A stretch of DNA of 64,000 bases from CF-118 sp035689345 (lineage in GTDB: Bacteria > Chloroflexota > Dormibacteria > Dormibacterales > Dormibacteraceae), in the NCBI GenBank assembly GCA_035689345.1, contig DASSLR010000036.1, positions 28,051 through 92,050 of the forward strand, read 5' to 3'. Below are positions 24,830 through 33,864 of this stretch, piece after piece (position 1 is the first letter of the stretch; every line of letters begins with the position of its first letter). Made by a program: the position numbers and the translations under genes. The notes under the pieces are model-generated. The model was not told the origin of the DNA, did not search any database, and worked only from the letters and a program-made list of their open reading frames with translations.

Positions 24830-25824
24830 GCCAGAGTCTTGCGCATGACGAAATAGCGATCGTTTTCGCGGTAGGGCTCGAAGCCGGCCTTCTCGTACAT
24901 GCGCAGCGAGCCGCGGTAGTGCGCCTGGTCCGTGCCTTCGTCCTGCTTGCGGGGGTAGGCCTCGACGGCGCGCATGCCCCGCTCCCGCAGCCGGTCGACC
25001 GCTGTGTCAAGCAGCCTGGTCGCAACGCCATGACCGCGGTACGGCGCCGCGATGACGAAACAGGCGATCGAGCCCACGCGGTCGTGCTCGGCGGCGTCGA
25101 GCCCCAGCTTCATCATCACGCCGCTCAAGCGCGTGGTCTCTCCGTAGTTGCACCAGCCGACGGGCTTGCCTTCCGCATACGCGAGCAGCGCAGTCACGCG
25201 ACCGGCGCCGATCATCGCCTGCATGTCCGCGCGGTTGTCGGCGCCGGTGCGAGCGGACCACTCCTCGTCCGTGTGGTCGCGGTGGGTCTCCATGCAGTAG
25301 CACGACTGCCACGCCGGGAAGTCGCGAAACGCGCGGTGGTCGAAGAAGTCGAGATAGTCGTCGACGCGGTCGGGCGTCACGTCGCGCACGACGACCTCGC
25401 CGATCTCAGGGAGGCGCGCGAACTCGGCCCTCGCGGACGGGTCGACCGCCAGCCGCAGGCCGCGCAGGATGCCCTCGCCCTCCGACGCGTAAAGGTTGCT
25501 GGCCGCCGGCTCCGCCTGCCAGGACAGGGTCACGAGCGATCCGCCGTCATCGGGCGCGACCTCCCACACGAGCCGGTGCGGAGGCAGCTCCGCCAGGTTG
25601 GGCGCGAACAGAAGCTTCGTGCGCAGCTCCAGCCGGCGCGGCGGATCTGCCGCCACCACGTCCGCCTCTTCGGCGAGGTCGCCGCCCGCCTTCCAGATGA
25701 CGTGCTCGCCGGCCGCAAACGTGCCCTCGACGTCGAGCATGAAGTACCAGGTGTTGCGACCCTGTTTCGTGATCTCCTGCCACACCGCCTCGGGCGCGGC
25801 GTTCACGTGAAGCTCGCGCTTCAT
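24826..25824 (-). CDS. SRPBCC/AHSA1-domain and GNAT acetyltransferase fusion
   Basis: 332 residues. Residues 1 to about 140 have an AHSA1-type SRPBCC pattern (LHVNAAPEAVWQEITK ... LVWEVAPDDGGSLVTLSW), a hydrophobic-ligand or polyketide-cyclase-like fold. From about 143 a GNAT domain follows, with ACFVIAAPYRGHGVATRLLDTAVDRL as the acetyl-CoA pyrophosphate loop (R/Q-x-x-G-x-G/A variant) and YEKAGFEPYRENDRYFVMRK at the end. A joint role, perhaps binding a small molecule then acylating it, is inference. Overlaps the hydrolase gene by 4 bp and lies 5 bp after the relA stop, so it may be in the relA transcript. Confidence 0.8.
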   Translation of the reverse strand: MKRELHVNAAPEAVWQEITKQGRNTWYFMLDVEGTFAAGEHVIWKAGGDLAEEADVVAADPPRRLELRTKLLFAPNLAELPPHRLVWEVAPDDGGSLVTLSWQAEPAASNLYASEGEGILRGLRLAVDPSARAEFARLPEIGEVVVRDVTPDRVDDYLDFFDHRAFRDFPAWQSCYCMETHRDHTDEEWSARTGADNRADMQAMIGAGRVTALLAYAEGKPVGWCNYGETTRLSGVMMKLGLDAAEHDRVGSIACFVIAAPYRGHGVATRLLDTAVDRLRERGMRAVEAYPRKQDEGTDQAHYRGSLRMYEKAGFEPYRENDRYFVMRKTLA

Positions 25825-25828
25825 CGGG

Positions 25829-27958
25829 TCACAAGGCGTCGCGGGCCACGGTGTGCACGTCGCGCACGCCTTCTATCTTCTCCATAAGCCGCGACAGCTG
25901 CGCGAGCGAGTCGATCTCCACGGTCGCCGAGACGACCGCGGTCTTGTCCTCGTGCACCTTGACGTCCAGGGACGACATGTTCACTCGGTTCTCGGCGATG
26001 ACGGTCGCGATGTCGCGCATGAGTCCCTGGCGGTCGAAGGCCTCGATCTTGATGGCGACCGGGTAGGTGTGGTCGGCGGCCGTCTCCCACTCCACCTGCA
26101 CGACACGCGCCTGGTCCTGCGCATTGATGGCGTTGATGCAGTCCGCGCGGTGCACGGTCACGCCGCGCCCGCGGGTCGTGTACCCGACGATCGGGTCTCC
26201 GGGGACCGGCTGGCAGCAGGGCGCGACCTTCGTAAGCAGCCCGGTCACGCCGCGCACGAGCACGCGCGGCGTGGGCTGGCCGCCCGGGATGAGCGGGATC
26301 GAACGCAGGTCGGAACCCGCGCCGTCGGTGGGGAGAGCCATGCGCATCACCACCGCGTGCGGCGAGAGGTCGCCGTAACCGATGGCGGCGAGGAAGTCGT
26401 CCGGGGTCGCGAACCTGTGTGCTGAAGCTATCTCGGCGAGCTTGTTCTCGGGCAGATCCGCAAGCGCCACGCGGTGCATGCGGTGCAGCTCCTTGTCCAG
26501 CAGGTCGCGGCCCTTGGCCACGTTCTCCTCGCGCCGCTGGCTCTTGAACCACTTGCGGATCCGCTCCTTGGCGGACGCACTCTTCACGAAGCTCAGCCAG
26601 TCGCGGCTGGGCCCATGCGGCGCCTTCGTGGTGACGATCTCGACGATCTCGCCGTTCTTCAGCTCGTAGTCCAGGGGCACCATCCGCCCGTTCACCTTCG
26701 CGCCGACGCAGCGGTGCCCGACCTCGGTGTGGATGCGGTACGCGAAGTCGACCGGCGTCGACCCCGCCGGGAGGTTCAGCACGTCGCCCTTGGGCGTGAA
26801 GACGTAGACCTCGTCCTGGAACAGGTCGATCTTCACCGTGTCGACGAAGGACTCGGCGTCTCCCACCTCGCTCTGCCACTCGAGCAGGCTGCGCAGCCAC
26901 GACAGCTTCTGGTCGAAGCTCGCGTCGTTGCCGCCCTCCTTGTACGTCCAGTGCGCCGCGACGCCGAACTCGGCCACGCGGTGCATCTCGTGGGTGCGGA
27001 TCTGGATCTCGATCGGCTCGCCGGTGTGCGCGATGACAGTCGTGTGCAGTGACTGGTAGCCATTCGACTTGGGCATGGCGACGTAGTCCTTGAAGCGACC
27101 GGGCACGGGCTTCCACAACGAGTGCACGACGCCGAGCACCCCGTAGCAGTCGCGCACACTGTCGACCAGCACGCGAATGGCCGAGAGGTCATAGATCTCG
27201 GTGAAGTCCTTCTGGTCGCGGGTCATCTTCTGCCACACCGAGTAGATGTGCTTCGGGCGGCCGGTGATCTCGGCCTGGATGCCCACCTTTTCGAGCTCGC
27301 GCGCGAGCACCTCGCTGAGGTCGGTGACCAGCCGCTCGCGCTCGTGGCGCTTGCGCGCGATGCGCTTGGCGACGTCCTCGTACGCGTCCGGCTCGAGGTT
27401 GCGGAAGGCCAGGTCCTCGAGCTCCCACTTGATCTGGCCGATGCCGAGCCGGTGAGCGAGGGGCGCGTAGATGTCGAGCGTTTCGCGCGAGATCTTGCGC
27501 CGCTTGACCTCCGGCAGCGGGTCCAGCGTGCGCATGTTGTGCAAGCGGTCGGCGAGCTTGATGAGGACCACGCGGAGGTCCTCCGCCATGGCGACCATCA
27601 TCTTGCGGATGTTCTCGGCCTGCTGCTGCTGGTCGGAGCGCAGCGATATCCGACCCAGCTTGGTGACGCCGTCGACCAGGCGGGCGACCTCGGGGCCGAA
27701 CTCCTGCTCCACGGCTTCGGAGGTCAGCGGCGTGTCCTCGACCGTGTCGTGGAGCAGCGCCGCGGCGAGCGTCTCGGCGTCCAGCTCGAGGTCCGCCAGG
27801 ATCGCCGCCACCTCCATCGGGTGGTTGACGTACTCCTCGCCCGACAGCCTCCGCTGCCCCGCGTGGGCCGCCAGCGCCCGTTCGTAGGCCCGGCGGACGA
27901 TCTCCTGGTCCTTGCGATCCAGGTGGTCGGCGATCCGGAGGAGCTCAGATACGGTCAT
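25829..27958 (-). CDS. relA: Bifunctional (p)ppGpp synthetase/hydrolase
   Basis: 709 residues, usual length. Hydrolase HD domain intact (HPMEVAAILADL, LLHDTVEDT near 70, KLADRLHNMRTL), synthetase domain with MPKSNGYQSLHTTVIAHTG near 300, TGS domain with FTPKGDVLNLPAGSTPVDFAY near 390, a helical/CC region containing CCQPVPGDPIVGYTTRGRGVTVHR, and a C-terminal ACT domain from about 633. It therefore can both make and break ppGpp (Rel type). Divergent from the GAF/HD-GYP gene. A GTTCGA-N12-GGGTAT arrangement upstream hints at SigB-like control. Confidence 0.96.
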   Translation of the reverse strand: MTVSELLRIADHLDRKDQEIVRRAYERALAAHAGQRRLSGEEYVNHPMEVAAILADLELDAETLAAALLHDTVEDTPLTSEAVEQEFGPEVARLVDGVTKLGRISLRSDQQQQAENIRKMMVAMAEDLRVVLIKLADRLHNMRTLDPLPEVKRRKISRETLDIYAPLAHRLGIGQIKWELEDLAFRNLEPDAYEDVAKRIARKRHERERLVTDLSEVLARELEKVGIQAEITGRPKHIYSVWQKMTRDQKDFTEIYDLSAIRVLVDSVRDCYGVLGVVHSLWKPVPGRFKDYVAMPKSNGYQSLHTTVIAHTGEPIEIQIRTHEMHRVAEFGVAAHWTYKEGGNDASFDQKLSWLRSLLEWQSEVGDAESFVDTVKIDLFQDEVYVFTPKGDVLNLPAGSTPVDFAYRIHTEVGHRCVGAKVNGRMVPLDYELKNGEIVEIVTTKAPHGPSRDWLSFVKSASAKERIRKWFKSQRREENVAKGRDLLDKELHRMHRVALADLPENKLAEIASAHRFATPDDFLAAIGYGDLSPHAVVMRMALPTDGAGSDLRSIPLIPGGQPTPRVLVRGVTGLLTKVAPCCQPVPGDPIVGYTTRGRGVTVHRADCINAINAQDQARVVQVEWETAADHTYPVAIKIEAFDRQGLMRDIATVIAENRVNMSSLDVKVHEDKTAVVSATVEIDSLAQLSRLMEKIEGVRDVHTVARDAL

Positions 27959-28014
27959 TTCCAGGTTGGTGCTGAGTTTAGGAGAGCCCGGCGCTTACGA
28001 AGTCTGAGTCCGTG

Positions 28015-28038
28015 ATACCCACTCTTAGAATTTCGAAC
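28015..28038 (-). promoter_or_regulatory. Possible SigB-like promoter of relA
   Basis: Minus strand GTTCGA (28038-28033), 12 bases, GGGTAT (28020-28015). The -10 matches the SigB consensus; the -35 is imperfect. Predicted transcript starts about 45 bp before the relA ATG. On the other strand, TAGAAT at 28026-28031 could serve as the -10 of the divergent HD-GYP gene. Confidence 0.3.
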
Positions 28039-28042
28039 CGCG

Positions 28043-31000
28043 GTGGCACAGCGAGCGTCTTTCGCCATGAGGATCGTGTTCTCGGGCGCGGCGGGGGTGC
28101 TGATCCTCTCCGGGGCTTCGATGAGCGCGGGCGTCGGCCGTCCGGGGTCGGACGTGATCGTGCCCGCGATCGCCGGGCTGATGGCCGCCATCGCCGGCGC
28201 GACTTACTTCGAGTGGACCATCGCCGGGCCCATGGCCGTCGGGTCGCTGCTGGTATGCCTGTTGTCGGTCCACTTCAACTTCACCAACCCGAACCTGCCC
28301 TTCCAGCTGGGCGGGCTTTTGCTCCTCGCGCTCGGCGGTATCACCGGCGTCACCGCGTACCGCAGCTTCAGCGGCGCCCTGGCCCACGATCAGCAGTCGC
28401 TCGCCGACCTGCAGGCTCAGCTCGAGGAGAAGCACCGCGCCTTCATGGTCGCGACGCAAGATTCGGAAGGGGCGGCGCAGCCCGGTGACGCCGCGGCCCT
28501 CACCGCGCGGCTCGCGCAGCAGCTCGGCGCCACTCTCGCGTGCGACTACCTCGTCTCGGCCGACGGCAGGCAATACGTTCCGCAACCGCCCGGCGTCGGG
28601 CTCGGCCGTCTGCACCCGCAACCGGTGACCAGAGGCGCTGCGACCGCGGGTCCGCTGCTCTCGGCGATCGACGCGGGCAGGGATTACGTCGGCGCCGACA
28701 AGGCAAGCCTCCTCGAGCTCGTCAACTATGTCCCCGACGAGCTCGCGGTGGAAGGCCTGCTCGCGCTGCCGATGCTCATCGGTGAGCGCGTCGGCGGTTT
28801 CATCCTGCTGGGCAACAAGCCCGGCGGGTTCACCGACGACGACCGGCGCCTCGGCATGACCCTGATCCGTCGCGCGGGCACCCAACTGGCGAGCGCGCAT
28901 GCGGTGGCGCTGAGCCAGCGCGAGTCCGAGCGCTACACGTTCATGAACGAGCTGGTGACCGAGGCTTCCGGCAAGACGATGAAGGAAGTCCTGACCCTCG
29001 TCCTCGACCGCATGGGCCGCGTCGTCCGCTATGACTCGGGTCGGGTCGCGCTGTTTCAGCCGGATGACACGTATGAGTACATCGACGGCAAAGATGCACC
29101 CGCGCCGGTGGAGGGACCGATGGCCCGCGTGCGCAAAGGTGAAACCGTCATCCGCAGCCACGCTTCGGCCGACGACGGCATATTCAGCGGGCTGGCGCCG
29201 AGCACCACCGCCCGCACCGTGAACGAGTTGCTGGCACCCATTCGGGGCAAAGAAGGCGTGCTCGGGGTCATCTGCCTCGGGCGCACCGCGAGCACCGGCT
29301 TCAATCAGCTGGACGCCTCCGCGCTGGAACAGCTCGGCTCGATGGCGGGCGTCGCGGTCGAGAACTCTCGCATCCTGGCGACCGTCACCGGCCAGGCGTC
29401 CAAGCTCGACACCGCGCTCGACGCCCTCGGTGAGATCTCGCAAGCGCTGACCACGGTCACGCAGGGATCCAACGTCCTCGAGCAGAAGACCCTGGAGACC
29501 GCCACGCGCGTCACGGGCGCAAGCGCGGCGATGCTCACAAGGACGAGCCCCAAGGGCACTCAGCGAGTGATCATGTCCCTCGGCTTCCCGGTCGAGGTCG
29601 AGAAGATGGAGTTCGACAACGGCCAGGGGATCGTCGGCGCCGTGATGCTGAGCCAGAGCGTGACGGCGCTCGCGGACATCACCGCCAGCTTCGACCTGAG
29701 CTCGCCTCCCGACTTGAAGGCATATGGGCTGCGCTCGGCGCTGTGCACCCCAATGCTGGAAAACGGCGAGCTGTGGGGCACCCTGAGCGTGTTCGACGTC
29801 CGTCCTCGGGAGTGGACCGAAGACGACCAGCGCGTGCTGGCGACCCTCGGCAACCAGGGCGTCGTCGCGGTGCGCAACGCCGAGCTGTATGACGACAACC
29901 AGCGCAGCATCTGGGAGCTCAAGAACCTGCAGGAGGCGCTGCAGGCCGCGACCTCGACGCTCGACCTGAACCAGGTGCTGCAGCAGGTGCTGGCCGGTGC
30001 GGCCAAAGCTTCGGCCGCGCAGATCGGCTGCCTAGCGCTGGCGGACGGCGGCCGGCTCATCCTCAAGGGCGGGTTCGGCACCGACTCCAAGACCGCCGAG
30101 AAGCTGGCGCTCGGCCTGGGCGGCGACATCTGCAAGCAGGTCATGAGCTCGGGGCAGCCGTTCATGGAGGCCATGGAGCGCAAGCCGGGCACCGACAGCC
30201 CGCTGAATCCCCGCGCCGTGCTGTGCGTGCCGATCACGCTGCGCGGCAAGCCGCTCGGTGTTCTGTTCCTCGCCAACTACCAGGCGGGTCGCGTGTTCAC
30301 GCAGGACCACCGCAACCTCGTGACCGAGCTGGCGACCCAGGCGGCCGTCGCGATCGACAACGCCACTTTGTTCAGGGACCGGCAGGACGCAATCTTCCAG
30401 TCCCTGGTCGCGCTGGCCAACGCGTCCGATGCTCGGGATCGCTACACCGCCGGCCACTCGCAGCGTGTGACCCAGTACGCGCTGATGATCGCGCGCCAGA
30501 TGAAGTACTCACCCAAGGACCAGGAGGCCTGGCAGAGGCTCGAGCGCGGCGTGCGCATTCACGACATCGGCAAGATCGGCGTGCCGGACGCTGTGCTCAC
30601 CAAGCCCGGCAAGCTCACGGACGAAGAGTTCGCCCTGATGAAGGCGCACACCACGATTGGCTTCAACATCCTGCGCGACCTGAAGATGCTGACCGACGAG
30701 CTCGTCATCGTGCGCTCGCACCACGAGCGTTATGACGGCAAGGGCTACCCCGACCGCAAGAAGGGCGACGAGCTGCCGATCTTCGCGTGGATCGCAAGCG
30801 CCGCCGACGCGATCGACGCCATGACCTCAGACCGCCCCTACCGCAAGGGCATGTCGCTGGAGGTCGCCATCGACCAGGTGCGCCAGGGAGCCGGGACCCA
30901 CTTTCATCCCGACGTGGCCGAGGCGGTGCTCGACGCCGCGCACAACGGCACGCTCACGATCATCCCGCAGGAATCGCTGTACAAGGACGCGCCGGCGATC

Positions 31001-31075
31001 GGCGCCTTCGAGAACCCAGTGTCCGAGGATCCCACGCGACCGATGGCGCGCGCGAAGACCCCGACTCAGAACTAG
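28043..31075 (+). CDS. Membrane multi-GAF HD-GYP phosphodiesterase
   Basis: 1010 residues. Four hydrophobic helices at about 12-105, then a coiled segment (about 115-140), four GAF-like modules (about 146-289, 306-446, 456-612, 636-776) and an HD-GYP domain. The catalytic motifs are complete: GHSQRV, RIHDIGKIGVPDAVLTKPGKL with the HD near 838, and HHERYDGKGYPDRKKGDELP near 892, so c-di-GMP hydrolysis is expected. The tandem GAFs suggest integration of several ligands or redox/light cues. The next 100 bases end in a strong terminator. Proximity to the Tad locus with its cNMP-like CpaE is suggestive but not proof of a link. Confidence 0.92.
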   Translation: MAQRASFAMRIVFSGAAGVLILSGASMSAGVGRPGSDVIVPAIAGLMAAIAGATYFEWTIAGPMAVGSLLVCLLSVHFNFTNPNLPFQLGGLLLLALGGITGVTAYRSFSGALAHDQQSLADLQAQLEEKHRAFMVATQDSEGAAQPGDAAALTARLAQQLGATLACDYLVSADGRQYVPQPPGVGLGRLHPQPVTRGAATAGPLLSAIDAGRDYVGADKASLLELVNYVPDELAVEGLLALPMLIGERVGGFILLGNKPGGFTDDDRRLGMTLIRRAGTQLASAHAVALSQRESERYTFMNELVTEASGKTMKEVLTLVLDRMGRVVRYDSGRVALFQPDDTYEYIDGKDAPAPVEGPMARVRKGETVIRSHASADDGIFSGLAPSTTARTVNELLAPIRGKEGVLGVICLGRTASTGFNQLDASALEQLGSMAGVAVENSRILATVTGQASKLDTALDALGEISQALTTVTQGSNVLEQKTLETATRVTGASAAMLTRTSPKGTQRVIMSLGFPVEVEKMEFDNGQGIVGAVMLSQSVTALADITASFDLSSPPDLKAYGLRSALCTPMLENGELWGTLSVFDVRPREWTEDDQRVLATLGNQGVVAVRNAELYDDNQRSIWELKNLQEALQAATSTLDLNQVLQQVLAGAAKASAAQIGCLALADGGRLILKGGFGTDSKTAEKLALGLGGDICKQVMSSGQPFMEAMERKPGTDSPLNPRAVLCVPITLRGKPLGVLFLANYQAGRVFTQDHRNLVTELATQAAVAIDNATLFRDRQDAIFQSLVALANASDARDRYTAGHSQRVTQYALMIARQMKYSPKDQEAWQRLERGVRIHDIGKIGVPDAVLTKPGKLTDEEFALMKAHTTIGFNILRDLKMLTDELVIVRSHHERYDGKGYPDRKKGDELPIFAWIASAADAIDAMTSDRPYRKGMSLEVAIDQVRQGAGTHFHPDVAEAVLDAAHNGTLTIIPQESLYKDAPAIGAFENPVSEDPTRPMARAKTPTQN

Positions 31076-31170
31076 CTTCTAACTCAGTGGAGCTCTAGGC
31101 CGGATTCACTCCGGCCGTCACCAGGCGCTCCACAAGTGCACGCGGGCAAGGTGTCACTCGGTGGGGGCTC
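31076..31170 (+). ncRNA. Structured 3' region or candidate small RNA before the terminator
   Basis: About 95 bases between the HD-GYP stop and the terminator contain GGCCGGA-TTCAC-TCCGGCC (31103-31121) enclosed by GTGGAGC (31087-31093) and GCTCCAC (31131-31137, repeated at 31167-31173). Two alternative partners for the same arm allow a switch between folds. No known RNA family recognised; it could simply be a structured 3' UTR. Confidence 0.3.
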
Positions 31171-31206
31171 CACGGGGGAGGTCGATTGACTTCCCCCGTG
31201 CCTTTT
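31171..31206 (+). terminator. Rho-independent terminator after the HD-GYP gene
   Basis: CACGGGGGAGGTC (31171-31183), loop GATT, GACTTCCCCCGTG (31188-31200), then CCTTTT. The 13-bp stem has one G-T pair. The T-tract is on the plus strand only, so it ends the HD-GYP transcript; on the minus strand it lies directly after proS as a hairpin without U-tract. Confidence 0.75.
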
Positions 31207-32674
31207 AGTAGGCCTTGGCCAGTGCGACGCGCATGGTCGCGGGCTTGCCGCACACGAAGCACTTGCCCGATGGCCCGGCGCTCTCATCGATGGTGCGGAT
31301 AGTCACGCCACCGGCCTCGGTTTTGACCCGGCCCTCCTCCGCCTCTTCCCCGCACCAGTCAACCCAGGCGAACCCGCCGCGCTCGCGAAAGTGCGCGATC
31401 ACCTCGTCGAGCGTGCCGAGCTCGAACGTGTTCGCGCGCTGAAATTCCAGCGCGCGCTCGAACAGCCGCTTCTGGAACGTTTCCAGCTCCGACTCGAGCG
31501 CAGCGCCGATTCCGGTCACGGGCAGCGCCCTGCGCCCGCGCGACAGACGGTCCACAAGCTCGACCTGGCCGGCGTCCACGTCGCGACCGCCGACGTTGAG
31601 CCTGATGGGCACGCCTTTGAGCTCCCAGTGCGCGTACTTGTCGCCGGGTCGGTCGTCGCGCCAGTCGACGCGAAAGCGGATGCCGGCGGCCTTCAACTCT
31701 GGCGACCATCGGTTGATGAACGTCTCCACCTTGTTGCGGCTCTCGGAGTCCCGAAAGATGGGCACGATCACGACCTGGACCGGCGCCACCTTCGGAGGCA
31801 CGATCAGGCCCGAATCGTCGCCGTGCGCCATGACGATCGCGCCGACCATGCGCGTGCTGATGCCCCAGGACGTCGAGTAGCAGAGCTCGCGCTCGTTGTC
31901 CCTGTTGGAGAACGAGATGTCGTAGGCACGGGCGAAGTTCTGGCCGAAGTAGTGCGACGTGCCCATCTGCAGCGCGAGGCCGTCGCGCATGAGGCCTTCG
32001 ATGGTGAGCGTGTGCACCGCGCCGGGAAATGTCTCGGCCGGCGACTTCTTCCCTGCGAGCACCGGCACGGCGAGCCAGTCCTCGGCGATCGAGCGGTAGT
32101 AGCCGAGGATGAGATCCGCCTCATCCACAGCCTCCTGCGCCGAGGCGTGGAACGTGTGGCCCTCCTGCCACCAGAACTCGCGGCTGCGCAGGAAGAGACG
32201 GGAGCGCATCTCCCAGCGCATGACGCTGTTCCACTGGTTGGTCAGCTTGGGCAGGTCGCGGTGGCTCTGGATGTACCGCCGGATGATGTGGCCGATGATC
32301 GTCTCGGACGTCGGCCTCACGGCCAGTGGCTCCTCGAGCTCCTCCATCGCGGCCCCGGCCTTCGTCACCCACGCCACCTCGGGCCCGAAGCCTTCGATGT
32401 GCTCCGCTTCCTTGACCAGCAGGTCGCGAGGGATCAACAGCGGGAAGGCCCAGTTCTCGTGGCCGCTCTCCTTGATCATGTCGTCGAAGGCGCGCGTGAT
32501 CGCCTCCCACATCGCCCAGCCGTAAGGGCGCACGACCATCATGCCGCGCACGCCGGACCAGTCCGCCAGCTCCGCCTTGCGGACGACGTCGGTGTACCAG
32601 CGGTCGAAGTCGACGGACATCTTGGTGATGTCCTTCACGAAATCCTGCTGCTCTTCCACTGAGGTCTCTTTCAT
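31205..32674 (-). CDS. proS: Prolyl-tRNA synthetase, archaeal/eukaryotic-like type
   Basis: 489 residues, the length of the short type lacking the YbaK-like editing insertion of the 570-residue bacterial enzyme. Starts KDITKMSVDFDRWYTDVVRKAELADWSGVRG, with class II motifs around VRPTSETIIGHIIRRYIQSHRDLP and WEMRSRLFLRSREFWWQEGHTFHAS, an anticodon domain, and a C-terminal Zn-like segment with CFVCGKPA. This is the ProRS form shared by archaea, eukaryotes and some bacteria including several Chloroflexota. It ends the uppS-to-ispG run in the position where proS also sits in many bacteria. Confidence 0.95.
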   Translation of the reverse strand: MKETSVEEQQDFVKDITKMSVDFDRWYTDVVRKAELADWSGVRGMMVVRPYGWAMWEAITRAFDDMIKESGHENWAFPLLIPRDLLVKEAEHIEGFGPEVAWVTKAGAAMEELEEPLAVRPTSETIIGHIIRRYIQSHRDLPKLTNQWNSVMRWEMRSRLFLRSREFWWQEGHTFHASAQEAVDEADLILGYYRSIAEDWLAVPVLAGKKSPAETFPGAVHTLTIEGLMRDGLALQMGTSHYFGQNFARAYDISFSNRDNERELCYSTSWGISTRMVGAIVMAHGDDSGLIVPPKVAPVQVVIVPIFRDSESRNKVETFINRWSPELKAAGIRFRVDWRDDRPGDKYAHWELKGVPIRLNVGGRDVDAGQVELVDRLSRGRRALPVTGIGAALESELETFQKRLFERALEFQRANTFELGTLDEVIAHFRERGGFAWVDWCGEEAEEGRVKTEAGGVTIRTIDESAGPSGKCFVCGKPATMRVALAKAY

Positions 32675-32717
32675 CTCAATCGGCTCCCAAGTATCGACGT
32701 GATGAGTTCACACGCAC

Positions 32718-32737
32718 GCCCGCGCGCCGGCGCGGGC
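32718..32737 (-). terminator. GC-rich hairpin after ispG
   Basis: GCCCGCGC (32718-32725), GCCG, GCGCGGGC (32730-32737): a perfect 8-bp stem that begins at the ispG stop, in the 62-bp gap before proS. No U-tract on either strand, so it is either a weak terminator or a stabiliser of the ispG message end. Confidence 0.4.
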
Positions 32738-33864
32738 TAGCTCGGGAGCGGGGCCGCGGGGGCGTGCTCGGCCGCGATCGCGTCGATCTCGGCCAGCAGC
32801 ACTTGCAGGAGGTCTTCCTGGGGCACCGTGCGGTACAGCTTACCTTTCTTGAAGATCACTCCCTTGCCGCGGCCGCCGGTCACACCGATGTCGGCGTGGC
32901 GCGCTTCGGCCGGGCCGTTCACGACGCAGCCCATCACCGCGACAGTGATCGGCACCTTGAGCGCGGCGATGTGCGCCTCGACCGCCTTCACGGTGGGCAC
33001 CATGTCGTACTCGAGCCTTCCGCACGTCGGGCAGGCCACCAGGGTCGCGCTCTCGTTGCGGAACGCGAGCGTCTTCAAGATCTCGTGCGCGACGCGCACC
33101 TCCTCCCGCGGATCCGACGTGGCGAGCGAGACGCGGATCGTGTCGCCGATGCCTTCGCTCAGGAGGATGCCCATGCCGACCGCGCTGCGGATGCTGCCTG
33201 CCTGCACCGGGCCGGACTCGGTCACGCCCAGGTGGATCGGGTAAGGGCGCGCGGCGGCGAACTTGCGGTTCGCGAGCACGTTGGTCCAGACGTCGGTGGC
33301 CTTGAGCGAGACCTTGACGTACCCGGGGCCGTAGTCGAGGTCCTCGAGGATCTTGCAGTGCCCCAGCGCCACCTCGACCATGCGGTCCGCCGTCTGCTCG
33401 CGATCGTCGCGGTTGATCTGGTGCTGCTCGCGCATGCTCTTGTGCACCTCTTCGGGCAGCGACCCTGCGTTGACGCCGATACGAAACGGGATCTGCCGTT
33501 CCTTGGCCGCGGTGACGACCTTCACGACCTTGTCGCGGTCGGGGATGTTGCCGGGGTTGAGGCGCAGGCAGTGCACGCCCGCCTCGATGGCCATCAGCGC
33601 GAGCGTGTGGTCGTAGTGGATGTCGGCGATGACCGGCAGCGGCGAGCCTTTGACGATCTCCTTCAGGGCCTCGGCCGCCTCTTTGTCAGGCACCGCGGGA
33701 CGCACGATCTCGCAGCCGGCTTCCTTCAGCTCGTGGATCTGGCGCAGCGTCGCCTTGACGTCGCGCGTGTCCGTCTTGGTCATGGTCTGCACGGCGATGG
33801 GCGCCGCGCCTCCGATGACGACGCCTCCGACGTTGACCGGGATGGATTTACGCCGCGTGACCAT
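32737..33864 (-). CDS. ispG: 4-hydroxy-3-methylbut-2-enyl diphosphate synthase
   Basis: 375 residues from ATG 33864 (MVTRRKSIPVNVGG), overlapping the protease stop as TGATG; the longer open frame upstream is a shadow. Penultimate step of the MEP isoprenoid pathway, converting MEcPP to HMBPP. TIM-barrel part with GGAAPIAVQTMTKTDTRDV and VIADIHYDHTLALMA; C-terminal 4Fe-4S domain with ACPTCGRLEYD and MGCVVNGPAEARHAD supplying the three Cys ligands. Clustered with dxr two genes upstream, so two MEP-pathway enzymes share the transcript. Confidence 0.96.
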   Translation of the reverse strand: MVTRRKSIPVNVGGVVIGGAAPIAVQTMTKTDTRDVKATLRQIHELKEAGCEIVRPAVPDKEAAEALKEIVKGSPLPVIADIHYDHTLALMAIEAGVHCLRLNPGNIPDRDKVVKVVTAAKERQIPFRIGVNAGSLPEEVHKSMREQHQINRDDREQTADRMVEVALGHCKILEDLDYGPGYVKVSLKATDVWTNVLANRKFAAARPYPIHLGVTESGPVQAGSIRSAVGMGILLSEGIGDTIRVSLATSDPREEVRVAHEILKTLAFRNESATLVACPTCGRLEYDMVPTVKAVEAHIAALKVPITVAVMGCVVNGPAEARHADIGVTGGRGKGVIFKKGKLYRTVPQEDLLQVLLAEIDAIAAEHAPAAPLPS

